15,062 nucleotides of DNA from Acidiferrobacter sp. Lineage in GTDB: Bacteria > Pseudomonadota > Gammaproteobacteria > Arenicellales > UBA868. The position numbers and the translations under genes are program-made. Below the pieces are notes generated by a model. The model worked only from the letters and a program-made list of their open reading frames with translations, made no database searches and was not told the DNA's origin. The DNA is taken from positions 1-15,062 of the forward strand of contig NZKZ01000057.1 of assembly GCA_002694065.1 (NCBI GenBank), read 5' to 3'. The stretch's first letter is position 1, and each line of letters begins with the position of its first letter. Positions 1-6,508 of the stretch are shown here, in pieces.

Positions 1-248
1 CAGTCAAACTTACGGCGATGCCCGTAAGCCGTTATGCCCGTGCGAATCTCCGCTGGCGTCTGCTCAATCAGGCTGGAAAGCGTCTCCTTGGCAATAACAA
101 TCCGGGGTTTGCCCTCAACTCGCTCCCACATAGAGCCTGAAGCGTCAAGGATGAAATAAAGGACGTTACCTTGGGCCTTCGCGTTTGTGCCTGAAAAAAG
201 TAGTCCAAGAAAGACAACAACGGAGATCAATCGAATCACGGCGTTCAT
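1..248 (-). CDS. secreted VWA-domain protein, partial (3' end beyond the window edge)
   Basis: Only the first 82 codons are inside the window, and the gene continues past position 1. The ATG at 248-246 opens a typical Sec signal peptide: a short basic start, a hydrophobic run at residues 5-19, and a likely cleavage after AKA at about residue 25. A von Willebrand factor A domain begins directly after it. Residues 35-39 (DASGS) are the start of a MIDAS metal-binding motif, and a YGHRR segment at 75-79 is common in one group of bacterial periplasmic VWA proteins. The likely role is metal-dependent protein-protein binding in the periplasm or at the cell surface; no specific function can be assigned. 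It lies about 150 bases downstream of rpsI on the same strand. A GGGGAG ribosome binding site sits just before the start, inside a hairpin described separately. Confidence 0.8.
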   Translation of the reverse strand, partial: MNAVIRLISVVVFLGLLFSGTNAKAQGNVLYFILDASGSMWERVEGKPRIVIAKETLSSLIEQTPAEIRTGITAYGHRRKFD

Positions 249-277
249 ATGGACTCCCCGAATGATGAGGAGTCCAT
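249..277 (-). promoter_or_regulatory. hairpin covering the VWA gene ribosome binding site
   Basis: A perfect 9-bp inverted repeat (249-257 with 269-277) has an 11-base loop and ends one base before the ATG of the VWA gene. On the minus strand the right arm contains the Shine-Dalgarno-like GGAG, so folding of the mRNA would hide it. It could equally be a DNA operator palindrome. The repeat is read directly; the regulatory role is inferred. Confidence 0.45.
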
Positions 278-335
278 CTTAGCGCATTTATTCAAGGTTT
301 AAAAACTTAGGGGGCATCAGATAACGGGTAACACG

Positions 336-353
336 ATCCCAGGAATCTGGGAT
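336..353 (-). terminator. possible weak terminator hairpin downstream of rpsI
   Basis: A 7-bp perfect stem (ATCCCAG paired with CTGGGAT) closes a 4-base loop about 45 bases after the rpsI stop. No T-run follows on the minus strand, so intrinsic termination would be weak. It may instead be an mRNA-stabilising or processing hairpin. Confidence 0.3.
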
Positions 354-373
354 GAGGAAAGAGGTCAGAAGGT

Positions 374-390
374 GCCAGAGCGAGTCTGGC
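374..390 (-). terminator. possible hairpin just after rpsI
   Basis: A 6-bp perfect stem (GCCAGA paired with TCTGGC) with a 5-base loop begins 9 bases after the rpsI stop codon. It has no T-run. With the hairpin at 336-353 it makes a tandem pair at the end of the ribosomal operon. A role in 3'-end formation is plausible but not shown. Confidence 0.3.
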
Positions 391-398
391 TATAGCGA

Positions 399-797
399 TT
401 AACGCTTGGAGTACTGAGGCGCTTTACGTGCTTTGTGCAGGCCGACTTTCTTGCGCTCAACTTTTCGTGAATCCCGAGTCACAAAGCCGGCTTTGCGCAG
501 GGGTTCACGCAGCGTTTCATCGTAACTCATGAGCGCGCGGGTGATGCCATGGCGAATTGCACCCGCCTGGCCGGTTCCACCGCCTCCGGTGACACGGATG
601 GTGATATCCAGCTTGTCATTAAGTTCCGCAGTATCAAGCGGCTGACGCACAACCATTCTGGCAGTCTCGCGGCCGAAGTATTCATCGAGCGAACGACGAT
701 TTACTGTGATGTTGCCCGAGCCGCGGGTAAGGTATACGCGCGCGACGGACGACTTGCGTCGACCTGTCCCGTAATGAATTTCGCCTGACTGTGCCAA
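399..797 (-). CDS. rpsI: 30S ribosomal protein S9
   Basis: This 132-residue protein has the usual length and signatures of bacterial S9: [13 protein letters not shown] near the N-terminus, the glycine-rich [17 protein letters not shown] block in the middle, and the basic tail ending in QYSKR. In the family that tail reaches toward tRNA in the 30S P site. The start is TTG. Reading upstream in frame gives only GAC, AAC and ACA before a TAG stop, so TTG is the first possible start, and AGGA sits 7 bases before it. The gene follows rplM with 58 bases between them, the usual order for this co-transcribed pair. No promoter is evident between the two, so it is probably made from the rplM promoter. 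The following VWA gene is not a usual partner; many proteobacteria have petABC here. Confidence 0.97.
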   Translation of the reverse strand: MAQSGEIHYGTGRRKSSVARVYLTRGSGNITVNRRSLDEYFGRETARMVVRQPLDTAELNDKLDITIRVTGGGGTGQAGAIRHGITRALMSYDETLREPLRKAGFVTRDSRKVERKKVGLHKARKAPQYSKR

Positions 798-855
798 TGT
801 GTTGTCCTATTTCGCGTTAAGTTTTGCTTTGAGGTTTTGCCAATCCTGGGCAACG

Positions 856-1284
856 CTAGATTTCAAGGGCCTTAGGCTGTTGTGCCTGATGACAGTGATC
901 AGGGCCGGCATACACTCTGAGCTTTGCAAACATCGCCCTGCCCAGCGGGTTCTTGGGAAGCATGCCTTTCACTGCGCTTTCAATCACTCTGGTTGGGTGT
1001 TTTTGAAGCTGCTCGCCCAAGGTGATCTCTTTAATGCCGCCAGGATAACCGGAGTGGCGGTAGTAGCGCTTGGCTTCTGCCTTGTTGCCAGTGACCCGAA
1101 TCTTTTCCGCATTCACGATCACAATATGATCGCCCGTGTCGACGTGGGGAGTGTACTCGGCTTTATGCTTCCCACGAAGCCTTGACGCAACCTCGCTGGC
1201 TAGCCGCCCCAACACCTTGTCGGTGGCATCCACAACGAACCAATCTCTTTGGACGGTTTCGGCCTTGGCACTGAATGTTTTCAT
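856..1284 (-). CDS. rplM: 50S ribosomal protein L13
   Basis: This 142-residue protein matches bacterial L13 in length and motifs: [20 protein letters not shown] at the start, [18 protein letters not shown], the [18 protein letters not shown] segment, and [10 protein letters not shown] further on. L13 is an early assembly protein of the large subunit that binds 23S rRNA. It is the first gene of an rplM-rpsI operon with its own sigma70-type promoter at 1321-1349. The leader is only about 30 nucleotides and has no strong Shine-Dalgarno sequence before the ATG, but it holds a 14-base perfect palindrome. In E. coli, L13 is known to repress its own operon through the mRNA leader, so similar control is possible here; that is inference. 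Confidence 0.97.
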   Translation of the reverse strand: MKTFSAKAETVQRDWFVVDATDKVLGRLASEVASRLRGKHKAEYTPHVDTGDHIVIVNAEKIRVTGNKAEAKRYYRHSGYPGGIKEITLGEQLQKHPTRVIESAVKGMLPKNPLGRAMFAKLRVYAGPDHCHQAQQPKALEI

Positions 1285-1296
1285 CGAAGTACTGAA

Positions 1297-1310
1297 TTTT
1301 TGCGCAAAAA
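1297..1310 (-). promoter_or_regulatory. palindrome in the rplM mRNA leader
   Basis: The 14-base sequence TTTTTGCGCAAAAA is perfectly self-complementary. It lies between the predicted transcription start and the rplM ATG, 12 bases before the start codon. It could form a small RNA hairpin used in feedback by L13, or it may be incidental. The sequence is certain and the function is not. Confidence 0.3.
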
Positions 1311-1320
1311 TGAGGCGCGG

Positions 1321-1349
1321 ATACTACTAAATCAGGGCGCTTAAGGCAA
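1321..1349 (-). promoter_or_regulatory. sigma70-type promoter of rplM-rpsI
   Basis: On the minus strand TTGCCT (1349-1344) and TAGTAT (1326-1321) are separated by exactly 17 bases. Each matches the sigma70 -35 or -10 consensus at four of six positions. The predicted start falls in the CGCGCC segment a few bases downstream, which leaves a leader of about 30 nucleotides before rplM. Confidence 0.7.
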
Positions 1350-1450
1350 GTTATTAGCAAAATCATCGATAAAACCCTGATTCTCTCAAAAACCCCAGGG
1401 CCAGGAATGAATTAGCTGCTGGTCGACCTCGCCCCTACCAATCTCCCGAC

Positions 1451-2665
1451 TTAATCCAGTGCGGCAGGATCTATCAATTCGATCCAGTGCCGGACAGGAG
1501 GATCGCTTCTGGATGCCAGGTGGGCAAGGCAGCCTATATTGGCCGTCGCAATAAATTCGGGGTCACCCTGCCCCAGATCTGACAACTTGTTATCGAGCAG
1601 TTTGCTCGATAACTCAGGCTGAAGGACCGAGTAGGTTCCCGCGGCACCACAGCACAAATGTGTGTTCTGGACAGGGGTAAGAATAGCGCCGGCACTTTCC
1701 AGGATACTCTCGATTCTTCCTCGGATGCCCTGGCCATGCTGCAGGGTGCAGGGAGAATGAAATGCAACCCTCTTGCCGGAGCAGGATCCCAGCCCTCTCG
1801 CGTCCTCGGGGCTGATGTACTCACATAAATCCACAGTCATGCTGCTAACCCGTGCCGCTTTCTCCGCATAAGCGGGATCATCCTTAAGCAATTGTCCGTA
1901 TTCACGCACAGTCACACCGCAACCGCTTGCAGTCATCACGATCGCATCGACGCCCTTCTCAATCTGGGGCCACCAGGCATCAATATTTCGCCGCATTGAA
2001 TTCAGCGCCCGATCACTATCAGCGAGATGCAACGGCAATGCGCCGCAACACCCGGCTTTGTTGGCAGTGATCACGTTGACATCAAGTTTTGCAAGCACCC
2101 GCTGCGCCGCTGCATTGATCTGGGGCGCCATCGATGGCTGCACGCAGCCCTCCAGCATCAGCACAGAACGATCGCCCTGACTTTTAGGCCGCAGGCCCAC
2201 CGGTCTCTTTTCAAGAACATGGCGTGCCAGGCTCTGTGGCAAGGCCGGGCGGATGATCTGGCCAAAACGAAACAGCACCCCAAACCAGGTGCTCAACAAA
2301 AATCTCACCAACAGCCATCGCTGCAACCGTTGAAAACGGGGGCGTTGAAACAGTGCCTCGACTTTGGGTCTCGCCAACTCAATCAAACGCCCATAGTTCA
2401 CCCCAGAAGGACAAGTGGTCTCGCAGGATCGGCAGGTAAGGCATCGATCCAGGTGGAGTCTCGTGGTCTCGGAAGCCTCAGCGCTTTCAAGCAACTGCTT
2501 AACGAGATAGATGCGTCCGCGCGGACCGTCCAACTCGTCTCCCAATAGCTGATAGGTTGGGCAGGTCGCTGTGCAAAAACCGCAATGAACGCATTTGCCG
2601 AGTATCTCGCTCGCCTCCTCGCCAAACGAGGTGCCTTTGAAATCCTGAGCCAGTTCAACGTACAT
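1451..2665 (-). CDS. glcF: glycolate oxidase iron-sulfur subunit GlcF
   Basis: This 404-residue protein is the electron-transfer subunit of the GlcDEF complex, which oxidises glycolate to glyoxylate and passes electrons toward the respiratory chain. Two ferredoxin-type [4Fe-4S] motifs lie near the N-terminus: cysteines 25, 28, 31 and 35, and cysteines 75, 78, 81 and 85, each ending in CP. The C-terminal part has two cysteine-rich CCG repeats, GCCGALPL at about residue 206 and LCCGAAGTY at about 338, as in the heterodisulfide-reductase-like family. Length and layout fit E. coli GlcF (about 407 residues). The ATG lies 2 bases after the glcE stop with GGAAG upstream, so it is the last gene of a tight operon. 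LldF-type and GlpC-type proteins share the motifs, but the GlcD and GlcE neighbours settle the call. Confidence 0.93.
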   Translation of the reverse strand: MYVELAQDFKGTSFGEEASEILGKCVHCGFCTATCPTYQLLGDELDGPRGRIYLVKQLLESAEASETTRLHLDRCLTCRSCETTCPSGVNYGRLIELARPKVEALFQRPRFQRLQRWLLVRFLLSTWFGVLFRFGQIIRPALPQSLARHVLEKRPVGLRPKSQGDRSVLMLEGCVQPSMAPQINAAAQRVLAKLDVNVITANKAGCCGALPLHLADSDRALNSMRRNIDAWWPQIEKGVDAIVMTASGCGVTVREYGQLLKDDPAYAEKAARVSSMTVDLCEYISPEDARGLGSCSGKRVAFHSPCTLQHGQGIRGRIESILESAGAILTPVQNTHLCCGAAGTYSVLQPELSSKLLDNKLSDLGQGDPEFIATANIGCLAHLASRSDPPVRHWIELIDPAALD

Positions 2666-2667
2666 CG

Positions 2668-3735
2668 TTAGTCTTCCGGAAAAAGCCGGCCAGGGTTCAG
2701 AATGCCGGCAGGATCAAATGCCGCTTTCAGCCCTCGGTTAAGTTTCAGAACGGCGTCTTGCGGAACATCAGAGCGCGCGCCCTGATCACGACTGCCAAAA
2801 CCCGTTATGTAACCCCCGTAAGGCCTGACCAATTCACTGAGCGCTTCGAATCCGGCATCAGACTTCACCCAGTACTGCGCGCCTCCCCAGTCGATCAGCG
2901 TTTTACCCGGAAAATGTATTACGTCGTTTTGAGGCTTTAGACTGATCCGCCAAAGCGGTGAATCGTGAGAGAAGAAATCGAGGCGATGTTCTTTTAACTG
3001 TGACCAGAAGGCATCTCCTTCTGCCTCCCGGTCGCCGCCTAGAACACCTGCCGCAGTGCTCACTGCCGCCTCGCTTCCCGACAGGCGTACCCACAAGACT
3101 CCGTCCAGGTAGGCGGCCGCAGAAACCGGCAGGGAACGACCCAGAAAACTCGTCATTAATTCAGATGCGGGCTCTCCCGGCATCTCGAAGGTCCGTGTTT
3201 GAGAGCATGCCGGGCGAGGCAACACTTTCAGCGAAATCTCAGTGAGAATGCCAAGAGTCCCCATTGCTCCCGCCATCAGGCGGGAGACATCATAGCCCGC
3301 GACATTCTTCATTACCTCGCCGCCAAAGCGAAGGGACTCCCCCTTGCCGTTGATGCAGCGAACCCCCAATACAAAGTCACGGGCGGCTCCACGATAAGGG
3401 CGGCATGGTCCAGACAGTCCGCATGCGATGGTACCGCCTATCGTCGCGCCCTCTCCAAACGCCGGCGGCTCAAAAGGAAGCATCTGCCCTGATTGGGCAA
3501 GAGTGCTCTCAAGCTCAGTGAGGCGGGTTCCCGCACGGACAGTCACAACCAGTTCAGTGGGCTCATAGTGGACGACTCCTTGGACAGCGCGGACAGAACA
3601 CGGGGTACCGCGCGACACTCGGCCGAGAAAACTCTTGGTGTCGCCTCCCGTAACAGCCAGACCTTCGCCATCCTGAGCTGCCTTTCTCACACGCTCCTGA
3701 AGTGCTGCGACAGCGCTGTCGGCGTCTTCAGACAT
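2668..3735 (-). CDS. glcE: glycolate oxidase FAD-binding subunit GlcE
   Basis: This 355-residue protein is a short FAD-binding PCMH-type (FAD_binding_4) relative of GlcD and the second flavin subunit of glycolate oxidase. The flavin-domain signatures are AVTGGDTKSFLG at about 27-38, EGATIGGTIACGLSGP at about 95-110, and VMKNVAGYDVSRLMAGAMGTLGILTEI at about 141-167 (given by its ends V141 and I167), as in the family. It ends in the usual FDPAGILNPGR motif. I chose the ATG at 3735 over one 69 bases further upstream. The later start puts GAGG 7 bases before the ATG, leaves 1 base after the glcD stop, and drops 23 residues that do not resemble the family and would overlap glcD. It is co-transcribed between glcD and glcF. 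Confidence 0.92.
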   Translation of the reverse strand: MSEDADSAVAALQERVRKAAQDGEGLAVTGGDTKSFLGRVSRGTPCSVRAVQGVVHYEPTELVVTVRAGTRLTELESTLAQSGQMLPFEPPAFGEGATIGGTIACGLSGPCRPYRGAARDFVLGVRCINGKGESLRFGGEVMKNVAGYDVSRLMAGAMGTLGILTEISLKVLPRPACSQTRTFEMPGEPASELMTSFLGRSLPVSAAAYLDGVLWVRLSGSEAAVSTAAGVLGGDREAEGDAFWSQLKEHRLDFFSHDSPLWRISLKPQNDVIHFPGKTLIDWGGAQYWVKSDAGFEALSELVRPYGGYITGFGSRDQGARSDVPQDAVLKLNRGLKAAFDPAGILNPGRLFPED

Positions 3736-3736
3736 T

Positions 3737-5212
3737 TCAGAACCTCGGTAGCTCCGGATGCGGCAGCTCACCGTGATGGACATGCATTGCATTGAACTCG
3801 GCACACCGTGAAAGCGTCGGGACGGCCTTGCCCGGGTTCAGCAAACCTTCAGGGTCAAAGACGGCCTTCAAGGCATGAAACTGTTCGAGTTCGGCCTTGC
3901 CGAACTGCACACACATCTGATCGATTTTCTCGAGTCCAACGCCATGCTCGCCCGTGATCGTGCCGCCGACCCGAACGCACAACTGCAGAATCTCGGCGCC
4001 CAGCGCCTCGGTGCGCTCAAACTCGCCGGGTTTTCCCGAGTCATACAAGATGAGCGGGTGCAGATTGCCATCCCCCGCATGAAAAACGTTAGCCACCCGC
4101 AACCCGGCACGGGCAGCGAGTTCGGAGATGCCTAAGAGCACTTCGCCCAGTGCCCGGCGGGGGATCGTCCCATCAATACAGTAATAGTCCGGCGAGATAC
4201 GTCCGACTGCAGGAAACGCATTTTTTCGCCCAGACCAAAAGCGCTGGCGCTCGCTCTCATCACGAGCGATGTCGACTGAACGGGCTCCGCACTCAAAGAG
4301 AAGCGACGACACAGACTCGATCTCTGTCTGCACTTCAGCGTCTGTTCCGTCCAGTTCACAAAGCAGAATTGCGGCCGCGTCGCGGGGATATCCTGCCTGC
4401 ACAAAGTCTTCCGCCGCGATAATGGCCGGGGTATCCATCATCTCAAGCCCTGCGGGAATGATGCCCGCTGCAATGATGGCAGCCACCGCTGAGGCAGCTT
4501 GCTCAACATCCCCAAAAGCCGCCATCAGCGCTTTGGCGGTCGGTGGGACCGGCAACAGCCGCACGGTAATTTCCGTCACCACGCCCAGCAGCCCTTCAGA
4601 ACCAATAAAGGCAGCCATGAGATCATATCCAGGCTGATCCGGCGCCTCGGAGCCGATCTCAATCACCTCTCCTCCCATCAGGACTACTTCAGCCGCCAGA
4701 ACGTTATGCACGGTTAGACCGTATTTGAGGCAATGCACCCCACCTGCGTTCTCCGCAACATTTCCCCCGATAGTGCAGGCAATCTGCGATGAAGGATCCG
4801 GTGCGTAGTAAAGGCCCCGCTCTGCCACCGCCTCACTAATGGCGAGATTCCTCACACCCGGCTGAACACGAGCCGTGCAGGCAACCGGATCCACAGACAG
4901 AATCCGGTTAAACCTCGCCATGCTGAGCAACACGCCTTCGGGATGGGGCGTTGCGCCACCTGACAAACCTGTTCCTGCTCCCCGGGCCACCACCGGCACC
5001 GAGTACTGCTGGCAAAGGCGCATTACTGCACACACCTGTTCCAGGCAATCAGGCAAGACGACGACACCGGGCAGTGCTTTATATCCGGAAAGCCCATCAC
5101 ATTCATAAGGCCGTCTTTCGTCTGTCGAGCACAAGACTGCTCGCTCCGGCAAAACTTTTTGCAGTGCGCTGAGAAAATCGGGATGGAGTAGCTCGGTCAA
5201 CGGTCGTTCCAA
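3737..5212 (-). CDS. glcD: glycolate oxidase catalytic subunit GlcD
   Basis: This protein of about 491 residues belongs to the FAD-linked oxidase family and is the catalytic flavin subunit of glycolate oxidase. FAD-binding motifs are ARGAGTGLSGGA at 76-87, IGGNVAENAGG at 148-158 and GSEGLLGVVTEI at 204-215. The C-terminal catalytic region has NVFHAGDGNLHP at 375-386 and TGEHGVGLEKI at 420-430. The tail AMHVHHGELPHPELPRF is typical of proteobacterial GlcD, and E. coli GlcD is about 499 residues. The start is uncertain. The predicted codon is TTG with no clear ribosome binding site, while AAGGAAGG lies about 35-45 bases upstream with no in-frame ATG or GTG after it, so the N-terminus may be slightly longer. 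It is first in the operon, with glcE starting 1 base after its stop. Confidence 0.93.
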   Translation of the reverse strand: MERPLTELLHPDFLSALQKVLPERAVLCSTDERRPYECDGLSGYKALPGVVVLPDCLEQVCAVMRLCQQYSVPVVARGAGTGLSGGATPHPEGVLLSMARFNRILSVDPVACTARVQPGVRNLAISEAVAERGLYYAPDPSSQIACTIGGNVAENAGGVHCLKYGLTVHNVLAAEVVLMGGEVIEIGSEAPDQPGYDLMAAFIGSEGLLGVVTEITVRLLPVPPTAKALMAAFGDVEQAASAVAAIIAAGIIPAGLEMMDTPAIIAAEDFVQAGYPRDAAAILLCELDGTDAEVQTEIESVSSLLFECGARSVDIARDESERQRFWSGRKNAFPAVGRISPDYYCIDGTIPRRALGEVLLGISELAARAGLRVANVFHAGDGNLHPLILYDSGKPGEFERTEALGAEILQLCVRVGGTITGEHGVGLEKIDQMCVQFGKAELEQFHALKAVFDPEGLLNPGKAVPTLSRCAEFNAMHVHHGELPHPELPRF

Positions 5213-5277
5213 AGAGCGTTTGATAGCCTGCGGCAGTATGTCACACTGCGTGACCTTCCTTAAGCCAAAAGCCCCGC

Positions 5278-5288
5278 TGGTCTGACCT
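5278..5288. promoter_or_regulatory. GntR/FadR-type operator candidate between glcD and the cupin gene
   Basis: The sequence TGGTCTGACCT contains the perfect palindrome GGTC-T-GACC. It matches the FadR-subfamily GntR consensus TNGTNNNACNA at every fixed position but the last. GlcC, the known regulator of glycolate operons, belongs to this subfamily, as do PdhR and LldR. The site lies 66 bases before the predicted glcD start and 30 bases before the cupin start, so it could serve either gene. The regulator gene is not in the window. Assignment to GlcC is inferred. Confidence 0.4.
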
Positions 5289-5317
5289 CACGCTGGCAGG
5301 AAAAGAGGCCTTTCGTT

Positions 5318-5773
5318 ATGCTGTTAGTGCCCAGCAGTCTTACCCGCCGCCTCATGACCGATCCTGCATCTCTTATCGAATCTCTCAAGATGACACCGCA
5401 TCCGGAGGGCGGCCATTTTGCAGAGACGTTTCGCGCGGACGATAACTCTGCCAGTTTGATCTTCTATCTTCTGAAAAACGACGAAAGATCACATTGGCAC
5501 CGGCTCACCAAAAATGAAATCCTGCACTTCTATGATGGAGACCCAATGAGAGTCCTGTTGTCAACAGACGGAGTGTCTATTCAGGAAAAAACGTTGGGAC
5601 GCGATGCAATCGACAACGAGCCCTACCACCTGATCATTCCAAAGGACACCTGGTTTTCGATGCAGTCCACCGGCGACTGGTCATTGATTGGATGCACCGT
5701 CTCTCCGGCTTTTTCGTTCGACGATTTTGAACTGGCGCCGAAGGGCTGGATGCCGGGTCAGGGAAATCCCTAA
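5318..5773 (+). CDS. DUF985 family cupin protein
   Basis: This 151-residue protein belongs to the DUF985 (Cupin_5) family of small RmlC-like beta-barrel proteins. Family signatures are MTPHPEGGHFAETFR at about 25-39, SLIFYLL followed by SHWHRL at about 46-63, EILHFYDGDP at about 66-75, and the DTWFSM segment near 110. The pocket histidines and acidic residues suggest metal or small-ligand binding, but no reaction is established for the family. The ATG at 5318 is preceded by AAGAGG at good spacing. A second ATG at codon 13 matches the usual family N-terminus but has no visible ribosome binding site. It is the only plus-strand gene here and diverges from glcD. Its stop overlaps the end of the class I amidotransferase gene by 4 bases, with no room for a terminator between them. 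Confidence 0.85.
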   Translation: MLLVPSSLTRRLMTDPASLIESLKMTPHPEGGHFAETFRADDNSASLIFYLLKNDERSHWHRLTKNEILHFYDGDPMRVLLSTDGVSIQEKTLGRDAIDNEPYHLIIPKDTWFSMQSTGDWSLIGCTVSPAFSFDDFELAPKGWMPGQGNP

Positions 5774-6483
5774 CTTACAGCGCCAAAAAAATTGTCGAAC
5801 AGCAGCCGTGCGTTGTTTTTAAATTGCGGCATGTGCTCGAGAGCATCGGTTTCCATCACCTTAAGCGCGCCTGGTCCTTTTACGGCATCAAGCGCTGCGG
5901 CATAAGCCGGCACCTCACTCCATTCACTGATGGTGCTGTCCTCAAGTTCTACATGAAACTGAATGCCCCAGGCGTGCTCGCCAACGCGCATTGCCTGCCA
6001 GGTGCATTCGGGTGAACTTGCCAGCAACGCGGCGCCAGAAGGCGGTTGAGTGACCGCAACAGAGTGCCATTGCAGGCACTTCATCTGCGGCGGGAGCCCC
6101 TGCATCAAAGGATCCGCTTGGGCAGCCTCCGTCAGGTGGACATCAAGGATGCCAATCTCCGGTATCGCCTGGACATCGCACTTGCCGCCCAGTGCATCGG
6201 CCAGCAATTGGTGTCCCAGGCAAAGCCCAAGATAGGGCTTTTTCAGATCCTGGACCCACGTGCGGATGGCAGCTTTTTCGGGCAAAAGCCAGGGACACGT
6301 ATCAGTATCCCAGACATCCATCGGACCCCCCATCACCCAGAGCGCATCGTATTCTGAAAGATCGGGAATCGGTTCGCCGGCATCCAGCTCCACCGCATGC
6401 CATGCAATCCCGGATTCGCTGAAGAACTGGCGAAAAACGCCCGGGTGTTCACAGGCAATGTGCTTAAAAACCAGGACCTTCAT
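5770..6483 (-). CDS. class I glutamine amidotransferase (GMP-synthase-like), last gene of the operon
   Basis: This 237-residue single-domain protein has a complete class I glutamine amidotransferase triad: nucleophile C88 in GLCLGHQ (86-92), and H177 and E179 in QFHVE. The family (PF00117, GMP-synthase-like) hydrolyses the amide of glutamine or related gamma-glutamyl compounds. The oxyanion region WVMGGPMDVWD at 49-59 is also present. It has no synthetase domain, so it either acts as a free hydrolase or partners another protein. It lies 25 bases after the gmaS homologue, and that gap is almost filled by a hairpin. No Shine-Dalgarno sequence is visible, so translation may depend on coupling. 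Position beside a gamma-glutamylmethylamide synthetase suggests a gamma-glutamyl amide substrate; that is inference. Sequence gives no closer substrate assignment. Confidence 0.85.
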   Translation of the reverse strand: MKVLVFKHIACEHPGVFRQFFSESGIAWHAVELDAGEPIPDLSEYDALWVMGGPMDVWDTDTCPWLLPEKAAIRTWVQDLKKPYLGLCLGHQLLADALGGKCDVQAIPEIGILDVHLTEAAQADPLMQGLPPQMKCLQWHSVAVTQPPSGAALLASSPECTWQAMRVGEHAWGIQFHVELEDSTISEWSEVPAYAAALDAVKGPGALKVMETDALEHMPQFKNNARLLFDNFFGAVS

Positions 6484-6490
6484 CGGTTAT

Positions 6491-6508
6491 CGCGGGTCAA
6501 TACCCGCG
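6491..6508 (-). other. intergenic hairpin between gmaS and the amidotransferase gene
   Basis: A perfect 7-bp GC-rich stem (CGCGGGT paired with ACCCGCG) with a 4-base loop starts right after the gmaS stop codon and ends 7 bases before the next ATG. There is no T-run, so it is unlikely to be a normal terminator. It could stabilise the upstream mRNA end or reduce translation of the downstream gene. Confidence 0.5.

Noticed and set aside
1330..1382. 8-bp inverted repeat AATCAGGG / CCCTGATT around the rplM -35 region
   Set aside because: The arms are 37 bases apart and one falls in the promoter spacer. A chance match is likely and no regulator is suggested.
1383..1450. Rho-independent terminator after glcF
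   Set aside because: There is a GGGG followed by a T-run on the minus strand, but only a 4-bp stem can be drawn, so I did not call it.
3736..3804. Upstream start for glcE adding 23 residues
   Set aside because: It would overlap the end of glcD and has no family-like sequence. The ATG at 3735 has a well-spaced GAGG and follows the glcD stop directly.
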